64,000 nt of DNA, taken from NCBI GenBank assembly GCA_019828595.1, contig JAHQRK010000007.1:2232001-2296000 (forward strand). The letters are read 5' to 3'. A program made the translations under genes and the position numbers. The DNA is from Aphanomyces cochlioides. Its lineage: Eukaryota > Oomycota > Saprolegniomycetes > Saprolegniales > Verrucalvaceae. Each line of letters starts with the position of its first letter. Positions within the stretch are counted from its first letter, which is position 1. The notes under the pieces were generated by a model. It saw only the letters and a program-made list of their open reading frames with translations. It had not been told where the DNA came from and did not search any database. This document shows positions 55,837-64,000 of the stretch, piece by piece.

Positions 55837-57767
55837 CCGTATTCCTCTTATCGTTTCGGACAGACTATTCCTTTCGGACTCCTGTAAAATATAATACTTA
55901 TCCATCCTGTAGAAATATTAAGTTAATAAGGTAAACCTCCAAGCCAAAAATCCTCCAATATATTATATTTACCTCGATATCTTGATAAAATATTCATTTA
56001 AAGAGGTAAAATTATGGGTTTTAGCGGGATTTCATTGGCTACTATCGATTGACGTCGATTTGGCGCCATTTTAAGTCTCTTGCACTCGCAAAACCATTCG
56101 AGAATATGACCCGTGCTGAAAATGGGCGACCTGTGTTCAAGAATTGGCCCAAGAAGCCCTCCAACAAGTTCAAGAACCATCATGTGGATTACCGAATGAA
56201 GCAAAAAGTGATCGATACGTTCGACCAGCACGGAATGGCCAAGACGCTAGACGTACACTTCGGTCACCTGCCTCGTGAGTCGCGCGAGACGACAAGAAAA
56301 AAGATATACTCGTGGCTACGACAGAGAAACCAATTAGAAGCCAAGGCTGCCGATCCGCATACAGCCAGAATGAAATGCTCACGTCAACTTGGTCAGGGGA
56401 CGACTCTCCCACCTATGCAAGAGGAGCAGTTGGCTCGATGGGTCTTGTCAATGCGAAAGGACGGCGTGCCCGTGACCGAACAAATGCTGCGGTGTATGGC
56501 CCTTGAGGCTGCCACGGACGCAGGTCTCAAAGCAAACGAATTTTATGCTGGTTGGAGCTGGTCCAAGGGATTCATGAGGCGCCATCGACTCTCCGTGCGG
56601 AGCCGAACAAGGGCTGGTCAAGAGAGTCCTCAAGACGGACAAGAAGCACTTGTCAAATTCTCTCGACGTGTACGTGAACTTGTGGAAATGCACGACATCG
56701 ATGTGGTCTACAACGCTGATCAAACAGGGGTCAACTATGAGTACCTTCCGACGAAGTCAATCCACAGTACAGCTGACAAGACGGTGTGGATAAAGTGCTC
56801 TGGGAAGACAAAGGATCGTGCCACTGCCATGCTTTTGGGTGACTCAAATGGCGGCAAGCATCCGCTCTTTTTGGTTTTGAAGACCACGAAGTCAATATGT
56901 CCAGAGATGGTTCAAGCGAACCTCATTGAACGAAATGGATTTGGACTTCAAGTATGGAGAGAAGTCAAAACTTTGCAAGAACGCCATGGATGTGTTATCT
57001 ACGGAAATCCAACTGCGTGGTGGAATTCGCAGATATCAATGGATTTTTTGCGTTATCACTTTGGAGACCGGCCTGACCGAGCTTGGAAGAAAGTTTTGTT
57101 GTTGTGGGATGACTTTTCAGCCCATTTTACACAGGATGTGATGAAACTAGCTGATGAGTTGAATGTTATTCTAGAGAAAGTTCCACCGCGGTATACGTGG
57201 ATATGCCAACCCGCGGATGTAGCGTGGATTAAACCGCTGAAGAATACACTGCGGCAATGATGGCTGAATGAAATAAGACGCCAAGTGCATGTTCAAAAGA
57301 CTCAAGGATCAAGCTTAAATTGATGGGACCAAGTCGAAGCACTCTCGTATCATGGATTTCAAATGCGTGGTCTGATTTGCCCTCAACGACAATTGTGAAG
57401 GGATTTGCGAAGTGTAAACTAATTGACCGTTGTGAGGACGATGAAGCAGAGCAGGACCAATATGTCGACGATGACACTTTGGCCACCTTGATGAACAATT
57501 GTGCAGTGGACGATACCATTGACCCAGTGCATGATATCGATAGATATGACATGTAAAATCAATTCATTGTTTGTATATGATATCAACTCCTCAAATTCTA
57601 TAATTCTTTCTAATATAATATTCTATTATTATTTATAATTTGAGGTTTCTTGCTCTAGAAAATTTGAACTTGTTATTTGTATGTCCGAAAGGAAATAATA
57701 AATACGGCTATTTGTCTGTCATGTGATTGGTGTATATCACCTGTCCGAAACGATAAGAGGAATACGG
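55837..57767. mobile_element. Pogo/Tigger-like transposon B, 1931 bp
   Basis: Perfect 27-bp terminal inverted repeats (55837-55863 and 57741-57767, starting CCGTATTCCTCTTATCG), flanked by TA on both sides (55835-55836, 57768-57769). A subterminal motif TTCCTTTCGGAC is also inverted near both ends. It carries a damaged transposase (56106-57556). Confidence 0.88.
56106..57556 (+). pseudogene. Pogo/CENP-B-like DDE transposase of element B
   Basis: ATG at 56106 (MTRAENGRPVFKNWPKKP). N-terminal helix-turn-helix regions precede a CENPB-type segment (ARWVLSMRKDGVPVTEQMLR, WSWSKGFMRRHRLSVRSRT). The DDE core follows: VVYNADQTGVNYEYLPTKS with the first Asp, KVLLLWDDFSAHFT with the second, ICQPADVAWIKPLK with the third (DDD). 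The frame ends at TGA 57258-57260, right after KNTLRQ, where an Arg codon is expected (LRQ-stop-WLNEIRRQ). The usual C-terminus, LKLMGPSRSTLVSWISNAWS, then continues in another frame to 57556. One nonsense and one frameshift change are therefore needed, and the enzyme is probably inactive. Confidence 0.82.
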
Positions 57768-58178
57768 TACATAAATCGGTCAAGTTGGGTCTAGAATTGC
57801 GCCTGTGATCACTGACCATGCAGTTTGTGTCACGATGGGAAAGCCGATGGTGGAATACGCACACACAGCTGCCTCTACTCCAACCAAACCACCTGAATAT
57901 TTCCTTGGCTCAATGCGAGTACTGGGAACGAGGTATTATAAGGCACACAGAATATCGAAGTAGAATCTTTTCTAGAGATATGATTGGACATTTATCTTCG
58001 AAGTTCGGCAAGATTTACATCCAATCGGTTGCTTTTTTGGCAAACATATTAATATGATATTTTATATTGCAGGATATAAAATACTATGGTAACAGTGTAC
58101 TTAATGTTTGTATTATCATTAGCAATATAAAATACATAAATACAGGAAATAAAGTTATGCGTCGGGCGAAATTATATC

Positions 58179-58601
58179 ATGCCTGAATCACTCGAGAGCC
58201 ATCCCGACACTCCAACAAGCACTGAAGACCATCAAGAAACGACGAGCTTCGGAATTGCGATACCATATCTTCTCAAGTACATCAAGAGTTTCTATTCCAT
58301 TAACTTTGCGCCATAGGAATTCAAGTGGTCTGCTTTTGCTCAACATAAATGGTCAAGGTTTGCAGCAAGTCGTTCAAGAACGACAAAATTTACTCTCTCT
58401 CGTTCGTTCCTTGGGCCTTTGTCAAGATCTTTTGTCGACAAGTGTGATTGTACAAGGCGCCAAGCCATGCCCAAGGAACTCGACTTCTCTCTTTCTCAAG
58501 ACGTACCTCCAAGTGGTTTTCCGTCAGGCAGCACGCTTCTCGACTTACCAATGATCTTTTATACGATGGTACATCAAGCAGCATGCTGCCTGACACAATA
58601 G
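58179..58601 (+). pseudogene. Accessory reading frame inside pogo-like element A
   Basis: A frame of 140 codons starting MPESLESHPDTPTSTEDHQE, then FGIAIPYLLKYIKSFYSINF, interrupted by one TAG at 58314-58316, then EFKWSAFAQHKWSRFAASRS and ending FYTMVHQAACCLTQ. Codon use is protein-like across the TAG. No family is recognised. It may be a captured host fragment or a second transposon gene. Confidence 0.38.
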
Positions 58602-58731
58602 AGACAGCTTGGCGGTTGTATGAGCGTGCGCACTGATGACTCTACATAGCAAGACTTTGACTCGCCGCCAGCGCAGTGTAATGATATTGAACAGCGACCA
58701 AGTACAAACCTTTGTAGTCATCTATTTTCTC

Positions 58732-59931
58732 TCATCTAGGGATAGCTTTCTCAAAGCTAGACACTATTTCGGCACTTGTTATCTTCTCCCAAGCTGCGAC
58801 TGCCTTTTTTATCATCATGGACCGCTTCAACTTTGTGCTTGGGCTATCAAAATCATCAAGCATGTCGAGCTCTTCAACGTCGTCAACATGGTCTTCCAAG
58901 AGATACAGATCTCGCAAATGCCGTTTAAATGGTGCCATTATAGAAACGTCCAATGGTTGACAAGCCGCTGTCGCATTAGGAGGTATTGGGCAAAGAATTG
59001 AGCCAAGATCCTCATTCACAATCCTGTAGGCTTCGTGAGAAACGTGTGTGTCGAAATTATCAAGAAGAAGGACAGACGGTTCTTCGACTTGGGGTCCAAA
59101 GACAAAGTGAAGGTATTGACGCCATACGACTGCGTCCATCCACGCGTTTTCTTGACAAGCATAGAAATGTTCGCTTGGAAACGTAGGGAACTCAGTGCGT
59201 TCGATAAGGCCACCCGGTTGGCCACGCATAATAAAGAGGATCGGCAACTTGACGCCATCGGCACGGACAGTTAAAACAGCGGTCATTCTGTAGGAATGCT
59301 TTTCGCCATCGGACACGTACGAATCGCCACCACGAACAGACCATATCATATTTGGTGGCATGTTAAAGTAGAAACCAGTTTCGTCTACGTTATACACACA
59401 TGATTTGGGGTAAGCATGATACTCTTTATGGAAATACTTTCCAAATTCGATTCGTTTCGCTTCCAAATCCTCTTGTCGTAATTTTGATTTGCATGGCTTT
59501 TGACGAGTGAACCCCCACCTGGCACAGAACTGCTGTAACAAGTGATGGAGCGACGGATATGCAGACCCTGGAGGTTTCGATGCAACGTAGTTGTTCAGCC
59601 ATTGACGTTCATGTTTTTTCAAGAAAATGATGATATGAACGCTGCTGAGTGCTTTCTCTCTAGCTCTCATCGCAGTCATAAACGCCACCAATTTGTCGGG
59701 GTTTGGAATAATCGTGGGTCTTCCAGCGCCATCCACTCGATATCGCTGTTGGTTTCCAGCGAAAGCACGGAGTACTTCGCTTTGTTTCTTCCAGTTTCGA
59801 ATGTTGCTTGGCGACGTTTGCATACGTCTCGAAACTTCGCGCACACCAAGTTGTTGTAGCATTTCGAGAGCCTGCATCTTCTCATGGATTGAGTGGCATA
59901 AGCGGCGGTCCCTCGAAACCTGGCGAGCCAT
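58732..59931 (-). CDS. Pogo/Tigger-like DDE transposase of element A
   Basis: About 399 aa, start at 59931 (MARQVSRDRRLCHSIHEKMQ), open to 58732. The N-terminus has a helix-turn-helix (ALEMLQQLGVREVSRRMQTS, NIRNWKKQ). The catalytic core has VYNVDETGFYFNMPPNMIWS with the first Asp, SVLLLDNFDTHVSHEA with the second, and ACQPLDVSIMAPFKRHLRDL with the third, giving a DDD triad as in pogo/Tigger enzymes. The C-terminus is acidic (DDVEELDMLDDFD), then basic. No frame defects are seen and both ends of the element are intact, so this copy may still be able to move. Confidence 0.86.
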   Translation of the reverse strand: MARQVSRDRRLCHSIHEKMQALEMLQQLGVREVSRRMQTSPSNIRNWKKQSEVLRAFAGNQQRYRVDGAGRPTIIPNPDKLVAFMTAMRAREKALSSVHIIIFLKKHERQWLNNYVASKPPGSAYPSLHHLLQQFCARWGFTRQKPCKSKLRQEDLEAKRIEFGKYFHKEYHAYPKSCVYNVDETGFYFNMPPNMIWSVRGGDSYVSDGEKHSYRMTAVLTVRADGVKLPILFIMRGQPGGLIERTEFPTFPSEHFYACQENAWMDAVVWRQYLHFVFGPQVEEPSVLLLDNFDTHVSHEAYRIVNEDLGSILCPIPPNATAACQPLDVSIMAPFKRHLRDLYLLEDHVDDVEELDMLDDFDSPSTKLKRSMMIKKAVAAWEKITSAEIVSSFEKAIPR

Positions 59932-60661
59932 CCCAAACAACACTTGTGTCAAAATTTAAAAAGCAAAGACCGCGTGAAATCACTGGCCAATCAAAAGACA
60001 ATAAAATGGTGGGAAGGTTGAACTACTTTTGATTGGCTAAAGGCGACCGTAGTTTTTGTTGCCTTATAATACCTCGTTCCCAGTAAAGGGACGTGAGCAA
60101 TCGATAAGACCGCCAGCGATAAACGCGCTCTCAAGGTCTTGATACTGCCGACTTGCAATATCCTTGGCAGCCTGGAATCGCTTGAGGCTTGATAAGTGGA
60201 GCGAATAGTTTGTCAGCTCGTCGTCTAGAGGAAGACCGTTGCAAGGACGTTTGGCCAGCACAATCTGTAAAGATTCGATGTATGCAATGTGATCTTGCAG
60301 TCTCGCACGGTAGAGCTCGTTGAGTACAAGTAAACTCTCTTTCTCCGCACAGCATGCGCATGGCCAGCCTTTTCCAAGGAGTCGCGTTGGCTAATATGGA
60401 TGCACGGTGAGACTTCATTGCGTTCAACTGGGCGTGTAGTTTTGCAGCAGTGATGCGCAAAGCTTCCAGTTCTTGGCGTTGCCGTTGCCGTGACAGGTTG
60501 GCTTTCTTCAGTCTGTTCTCCTGTGGAACCGAAACGACTTTGTCAAATGATGCGACGTCTTCGCCTTCGCTTCTTCTCATTTCTTCAGGGACGTCACGCT
60601 CAGCTCGTAAGTCTCTACAGCAATTTCCAATTGGCTGCATGTGCACCATTTCCAACCTCAC

Positions 60662-61245
60662 AATGAACGATTTCTCGACTACAATTCAAAACCGTATTAA
60701 TCCTCTGAACACACACACACAAGATAACCTCTTTAAACTAATGCTATCACAAACATGTGTTTTGAAAGGGTAAATTTCACAATCACAAGCAATTTCTCAA
60801 AATCGTGCCAATTTTTAATGCGGCGTATGCTGAAGTTTTATCTATCCCTCGGCTAGAGCGAATTCTTTCTGGCACCTTTTGGTTATTGAAACGAGACAAA
60901 AAGGACTCCTCCCATTTACAAGCCTTCGAAATGCTTTGCTCGATTACCGGTCTTTCGGCTTACTACGTGCAGTGCCACGATTTGAGCACTAATTGGCACG
61001 ATTTTGAGAAATTGCGTGACGAGTGGCACGATCGTGAGATTTACCCTTTTTGAGGGACAAACTCAGGCTTCTGATTGGTCAATTCCAATAATTTCCGGAT
61101 AATGGGGTCGTTCATGCTTTTCGGATAAACTCAGGCAGGAACTTCAGACACATTTTCAAGAAAATCGAAAAATATTTTTGATATTTTTCAAAAAACTTAC
61201 AAAATATTCCGGATAAAGTACAAGTCCGTTTCTATTCGCCGCCAG
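60662..61245. other. Spacer upstream of bZIP/START locus 2
   Basis: About 580 bases. An 82-codon frame at 60805-61053 uses a non-ATG start and has no recognisable domain. Includes a TTTTCAAGAAAATCGAA-type stretch near 61153, repeated near 61631. Confidence 0.4.
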
Positions 61246-61607
61246 TACAGGGAGCGACAGAATGTAAGCGGCAGCGGTACATAGTCAGGTGCAACTATAT
61301 TTTGTCCAATGGAAGTCTATGAATAATTCTGATTGGTCGAAATATTTTATTTGACTTATCCTTTAAATTTAGTTTTATGTGTGTGAGTGGACTATAATTT
61401 TTCTTCTGCAAATGATTAAACTTCAGGTGCCTTGTGTTGAAAGTGTATAATCATAACCACTTTTCATCATAAAATGTAATACCCTTAAAACTTTATATTC
61501 ATCTGAAAATCTGATTGGGTAGTATTCTTGGAATTCCAGCCAATCAGTGAACCGAAATATGCACCTGACTATGTACCACTGCCGCTTACATTCTGTCGCT
61601 CCATGTA
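61246..61607. mobile_element. TA-flanked MITE, about 360 bp
   Basis: Inverted repeats of about 47 nt (61246-61292 and 61561-61607) with two mismatches, ends TACAGGGAGCGACAG. TA at both extremes suggests a Tc1/mariner-type target. The interior is AT-rich and non-coding. Confidence 0.78.
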
Positions 61608-62230
61608 GCCTTTTTGATGTCAAATAGTGTCATATTCAAGAAAATCGAAGAAATACTTCCTGACTGTGAGATTTTTCAAAAGACTTCCAAAAATGTCCGG
61701 ATAATGTTCCTGCCAGCCAGGAACGAAAAGTTTTTGCCTACGAAGGCTTGGAAGGACGGAGGTATTGTCAGACAAAGAAGCTGCAGTTGGAGGGATAAAG
61801 TGTTTTAAAAAGTGGGGTTTGAATATTGTGCTTTTTAGGGAAATTTCCCAATTAGGCGCGGTTTGTTCAATCGTTCAAAACAAATTAAGCCATTTGATTG
61901 GCTAATAATCGAAAAATTTCGACTAATTTGACAAAATATGGTACTTTTTTTCGAATCGGCCAATGAAATCTATGGGATCGGTTTGCGGATCGATTTGCCG
62001 GTGCGATTCGATTGAGCACCAACCCAAAATTTGTATCAAATCGATAATACTTCCTGTATTCCACTTTACCGCCGATTTCAACTTTTTCCACTTTACCACC
62101 GACAGTTCACAATAATTGGCCAAAAAATGAAATACGTGCATGTTATTGACCAAAAACTTGACAGTCATCCAGCCTGAAATGGATGACACAAACCCACTGA
62201 CGCCTTTGCTCTAGGGGCCGTAGTTTTTTA
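61608..62230. other. Spacer with diverged repeat copy
   Basis: Bases about 61631-61715 resemble 61153-61225 on the other side of the MITE (AAGAAAATCGAA, TTTTTCAAAA, CCGGATAA in order). No gene is seen. The last three bases, TTA, are the target copy of the next element. Confidence 0.4.
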
Positions 62231-62475
62231 GGGCCTGTTTGATGAAAATATCAACTCCGATATTTCTGAGAAATTTGGTCGAAACATATGGAAAATGGCA
62301 AAAATTTGGGGATTTTGGAGATTTCATCAAACACGAATATAATCAAAATGGGGCACTGATACAATGACCCAAAACCATTGTCCCATAAAATATCTGAAAT
62401 AAAATTTCTACCTAGTCACCAGGAGTCGAGAGAGCCAGTGCGTGTTTCACATCATCGAGTTTTGGAAGGAAAAGC

Positions 62476-62810
62476 ATGGATGAAGACGAAGTCATAATTG
62501 GCGTCGTGATGAGCCTGGCCAGCAATGCCATAGCATTGTATGCGAACGACAGTGACACAGATGAAGAAGAGTCTCGCGAGCAACGTTTCATCCGGCCACT
62601 TTATGCATTCATTGACTTTCTCGAACTACAAAATCAGCTTCCACATGGTGGCAGTCGTCTCACTTTGACAACTTCCGACTACCAAAGGCTGGTGTAGACT
62701 TGCTTGTAAGGTTATGCTCGCTCCATATACCCCCACGCATGGATCCTAGAGTTGTAGTTCTGGTCACTTTGCAATACCTAGCTACTGGGTCGACTGTGAG
62801 GCTCTGGTGT
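62476..62810 (+). pseudogene. N-terminal fragment of a Harbinger transposase
   Basis: MDEDEVIIGVVMSLASNAIA, then RPLYAFIDFLELQNQL and TTSDYQRL, typical of the start of Harbinger transposases. A TAG at 62695-62697 ends the frame, but similarity continues in another frame (PPRMDPRVVVLVTLQYLATG, ST) to about 62810 and then stops abruptly. The catalytic domain is absent. Confidence 0.65.
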
Positions 62811-63198
62811 CTCCAACAATTCTCTGTACTATGTCGTAATAGTGAAAATCGGTGTAACGAAAGCGCGAAAGCTTGCTTTTCTTGTTTTTTTTGTCAAGTT
62901 CGTCCCATTGCTCGCTTGTCATACCAACTCTACCTCCTCCAGAGTGTTGAGTAGTAAGCCAATGGAAATCACTATAGTCTTCTTTCATTCTTCGCCACCG
63001 TGTCTTGAGTTGCTCGGTACTGGTGATATTGCCGACCTTGTTCATTCTTGTGAGAATACTGTTCCACCCACATGCTTTGAGCAACTTGCCGCCAGAAGCA
63101 ACCATGTGAGGTAGAGACGCAACTTGCTCATAATGTTGAAGAAACTCCATGTCGATTGACCTCGACCACTTAGCAGAGCATGAAGACGATGACTCCAT
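62782..63198 (-). CDS. Myb/SANT-like DNA-binding protein of the Harbinger element
   Basis: About 138 aa, ATG at 63198. It contains a Myb/SANT-like (trihelix) domain of the type paired with Harbinger transposases: MEFLQHYEQVASLPHMVASG, LLKACGWNSILTRMNKVGN, ITSTEQLKTRWRRMKEDYSD, FHWLTTQHSGGGRVGMTSEQ and the tail YYDIVQRIVGDTRA. The family usually binds the element ends and helps import the transposase. The frame is intact, although its 3' end overlaps the truncated transposase remnant. Confidence 0.75.
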   Translation of the reverse strand: MESSSSCSAKWSRSIDMEFLQHYEQVASLPHMVASGGKLLKACGWNSILTRMNKVGNITSTEQLKTRWRRMKEDYSDFHWLTTQHSGGGRVGMTSEQWDELDKKNKKSKLSRFRYTDFHYYDIVQRIVGDTRASQSTQ

Positions 63199-63437
63199 GA
63201 CCACTCAGTGCCTCCAATTGACTGAACGTCGCCAAACTTGTTGACATTTAGTATTGCAAAACATTATACTCATCGGTTTTAGCAAGCTATCACTGTATGA
63301 AGGTAATGTTCTTGAGAATCAAAACGTGTTCGATGAAAATATCTGAGTTTTCGATGTCATCGTCGGCAAATGCCCCAAAACTCCAATTTTTCGAATCCTA
63401 GATATGAAAATTTCAGACATTGGCATCAAACAGGGCC

Positions 63438-64000
63438 TTACTGAAATTTACTTCTTCGATGTATTTATTTTGCATTTTTAAGACTGGGTGATTTCTATGA
63501 AGTCATTTTTTGGTGTCAATCGTTGTTCTCCCTCTTTACAGCTAAAATACACGCTCTCTAGATCTTGATTTTCTTTCCAACGTGATATTAGAGAGTTTTC
63601 GGAAGCGTTTTTCAGTTCAGATTGAAGCTATTTCCTCTGTAAAATAATATTTCCTGTATAAAATTGTTTAGTTTGCCCCAAATACACGTTGGTACACACA
63701 CATGGGTGATCTGAATCTTGTATACATTTTCGAGATATAACGTCTGGATCTGAAACCAGATTTTAAATTTCATGTAGGATAATTGCCTTCTGATTGGTTA
63801 TTGACAAAAGCCCGTTTTCAATCTGAAATCGAATCTAAAAACCTTCCGAAATACTAGTACACGTTTGGCCCGTATCAAATTTTAGATCGGATCTGAATCT
63901 GAATCTAAAATGTTGTGTTTCCGAAAACTCTCTATTGATTGATTTTTTTAAGTGCAACGTCGGCGCTAAAGTGGAACAGAGGAAGTAGATGTTTCTGATG
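63438..64000. other. End spacer
   Basis: Contains the inverted-repeat element at 63589-63934; otherwise AT-rich and without a gene. Confidence 0.4.
63589..63934. mobile_element. Small MITE, about 345 bp
   Basis: 16-nt perfect inverted repeats (63589-63604 and 63919-63934, TAGAGAGTTTTCGGAA). TA at both ends fits a Tc1/mariner-type target duplication. The TAGAG start would also suit hAT, but no 8-bp direct repeat is present. The interior has several CAGAT/GAATCT-type subrepeats. Confidence 0.62.

Larger units (their letters stand above)
57922..60083. mobile_element. Pogo/Tigger-like transposon A, 2162 bp
   Basis: Perfect inverted repeats of at least 24 bp (57922-57945 and 60060-60083, starting CTGGGAACGAGG), flanked by TA on both sides (57920-57921, 60084-60085). 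It carries an intact transposase on the minus strand and a second open region on the plus strand, convergent with it. Its ends share no obvious sequence with element B, so the two are different families. Confidence 0.9.
54343..60661 (-). pseudogene. bZIP/START-like gene, locus 2, split by three transposons
   Basis: Paralogue of locus 1 recoverable as separated pieces in the right order on the minus strand. 60084-60661: NRLKKANLSRQRQRQELEAL coiled coil, frameshift near 60345, then IVLAKRPCNGLPLDDELTN and SRPFTG. 57768-57921: TRIEPRKYSGGLVGVEAAVC, TQTAWSVITGAILDPT. 55478-55836: VLEAFDNNVVYTRDPSEFFG, IERFIQPHRQMIVFR, a 44-nt intron, SILQDDKPLNAGCIANQSAW, YYV. 54343-54560: TVVMEEDGNGATYLKYFGRF, TTPTMPSQHLTDPNAILAGL, ending SMEWSINQFL. 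The gaps are filled by a pogo-like element (57922-60083), a second pogo-like element (55837-57767) and a hAT-like element (54569-55477). With the frameshift and three insertions it is dead. Confidence 0.8.
62231..63437. mobile_element. PIF/Harbinger element, internally deleted, 1207 bp
   Basis: TTA on both sides (62228-62230, 63438-63440) and short inverted ends (GGGCCTGTTTGATG and its complement with small changes) fit PIF/Harbinger. It holds the N-terminal piece of the transposase on the plus strand and a Myb/SANT-like gene on the minus strand, but no DDE domain. It is probably a deletion derivative that needs a helper. Confidence 0.78.

Noticed and set aside
55576..55887. 103-codon plus-strand frame near pogo element B
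   Set aside because: It is antisense to the recognisable bZIP/START fragment and runs into the terminal repeat of the element.
60805..61053. 82-codon frame upstream of the small MITE
   Set aside because: Needs a non-ATG start and has no family resemblance.

Overview
The window looks like nuclear DNA from an oomycete, most likely a Saprolegniales-type water mould (inference from gene content; no search was run). Supporting signs are many compact GT-AG introns of about 40-50 nt, an expanded set of tyrosine-kinase-like (TKL) kinases including membrane-anchored ones, an FBT-type folate/biopterin transporter, a FYVE protein of oomycete style, bZIP/coiled-coil plus START-like genes, a betaine-lipid synthase, a GH18 chitinase, and coding DNA clearly richer in G+C than the AT-rich spacers.

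Layout. 0-24 kb is a kinase-rich block: a soluble TKL kinase (488-2272), a decayed PIF/Harbinger-like transposon (2739-6143), a betaine-lipid synthase (6322-8778, minus), a long empty spacer, a membrane TKL kinase (11968-14460), a membrane pseudokinase (15640-16674), an ankyrin-repeat TKL kinase with a damaged N-terminal part (17570-20165) and a second membrane TKL kinase (20561-23260, minus). Three of these kinases share a roughly 130-residue beta-rich module in front of the kinase domain, which resembles a module I remember from bacterial TIR-type proteins.

24-43 kb is ordinary, intron-containing gene space: an SDR reductase with an internal stop, two same-strand TauE/SafE-like membrane transporter paralogues (25486-27636 and 33428-35534) flanking Elongator subunit ELP2 and a chitinase, a broken AGC/TKL kinase chimera (35695-37338), an FBT transporter and, head to head with it, a protein combining a FAM194-type domain with a thioredoxin-like segment (39761-42688).

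43-53 kb holds a 645-bp inverted-repeat element, a low-complexity 423-aa protein, a START-like/FYVE/FIST fusion protein (46390-49149) and a mitochondrial-type malic enzyme (50175-52504).

52.5-64 kb is a transposon-rich region. One bZIP/START-like gene (52584-53820) lies beside a paralogue that now spans 54343-60661 because three different DNA transposons sit in it: a 909-bp hAT-like element with an 8-bp target duplication and two unrelated pogo/Tigger-like elements with TA duplications. The end of the window adds an internally deleted PIF/Harbinger element with a Myb/SANT gene and two small TA-flanked MITEs.

The genes do not form one pathway. The strongest candidates for something undescribed are the TKL kinases with the bacterial-like module and the FYVE-FIST fusion. 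I saw no tRNA, rRNA or CRISPR array.
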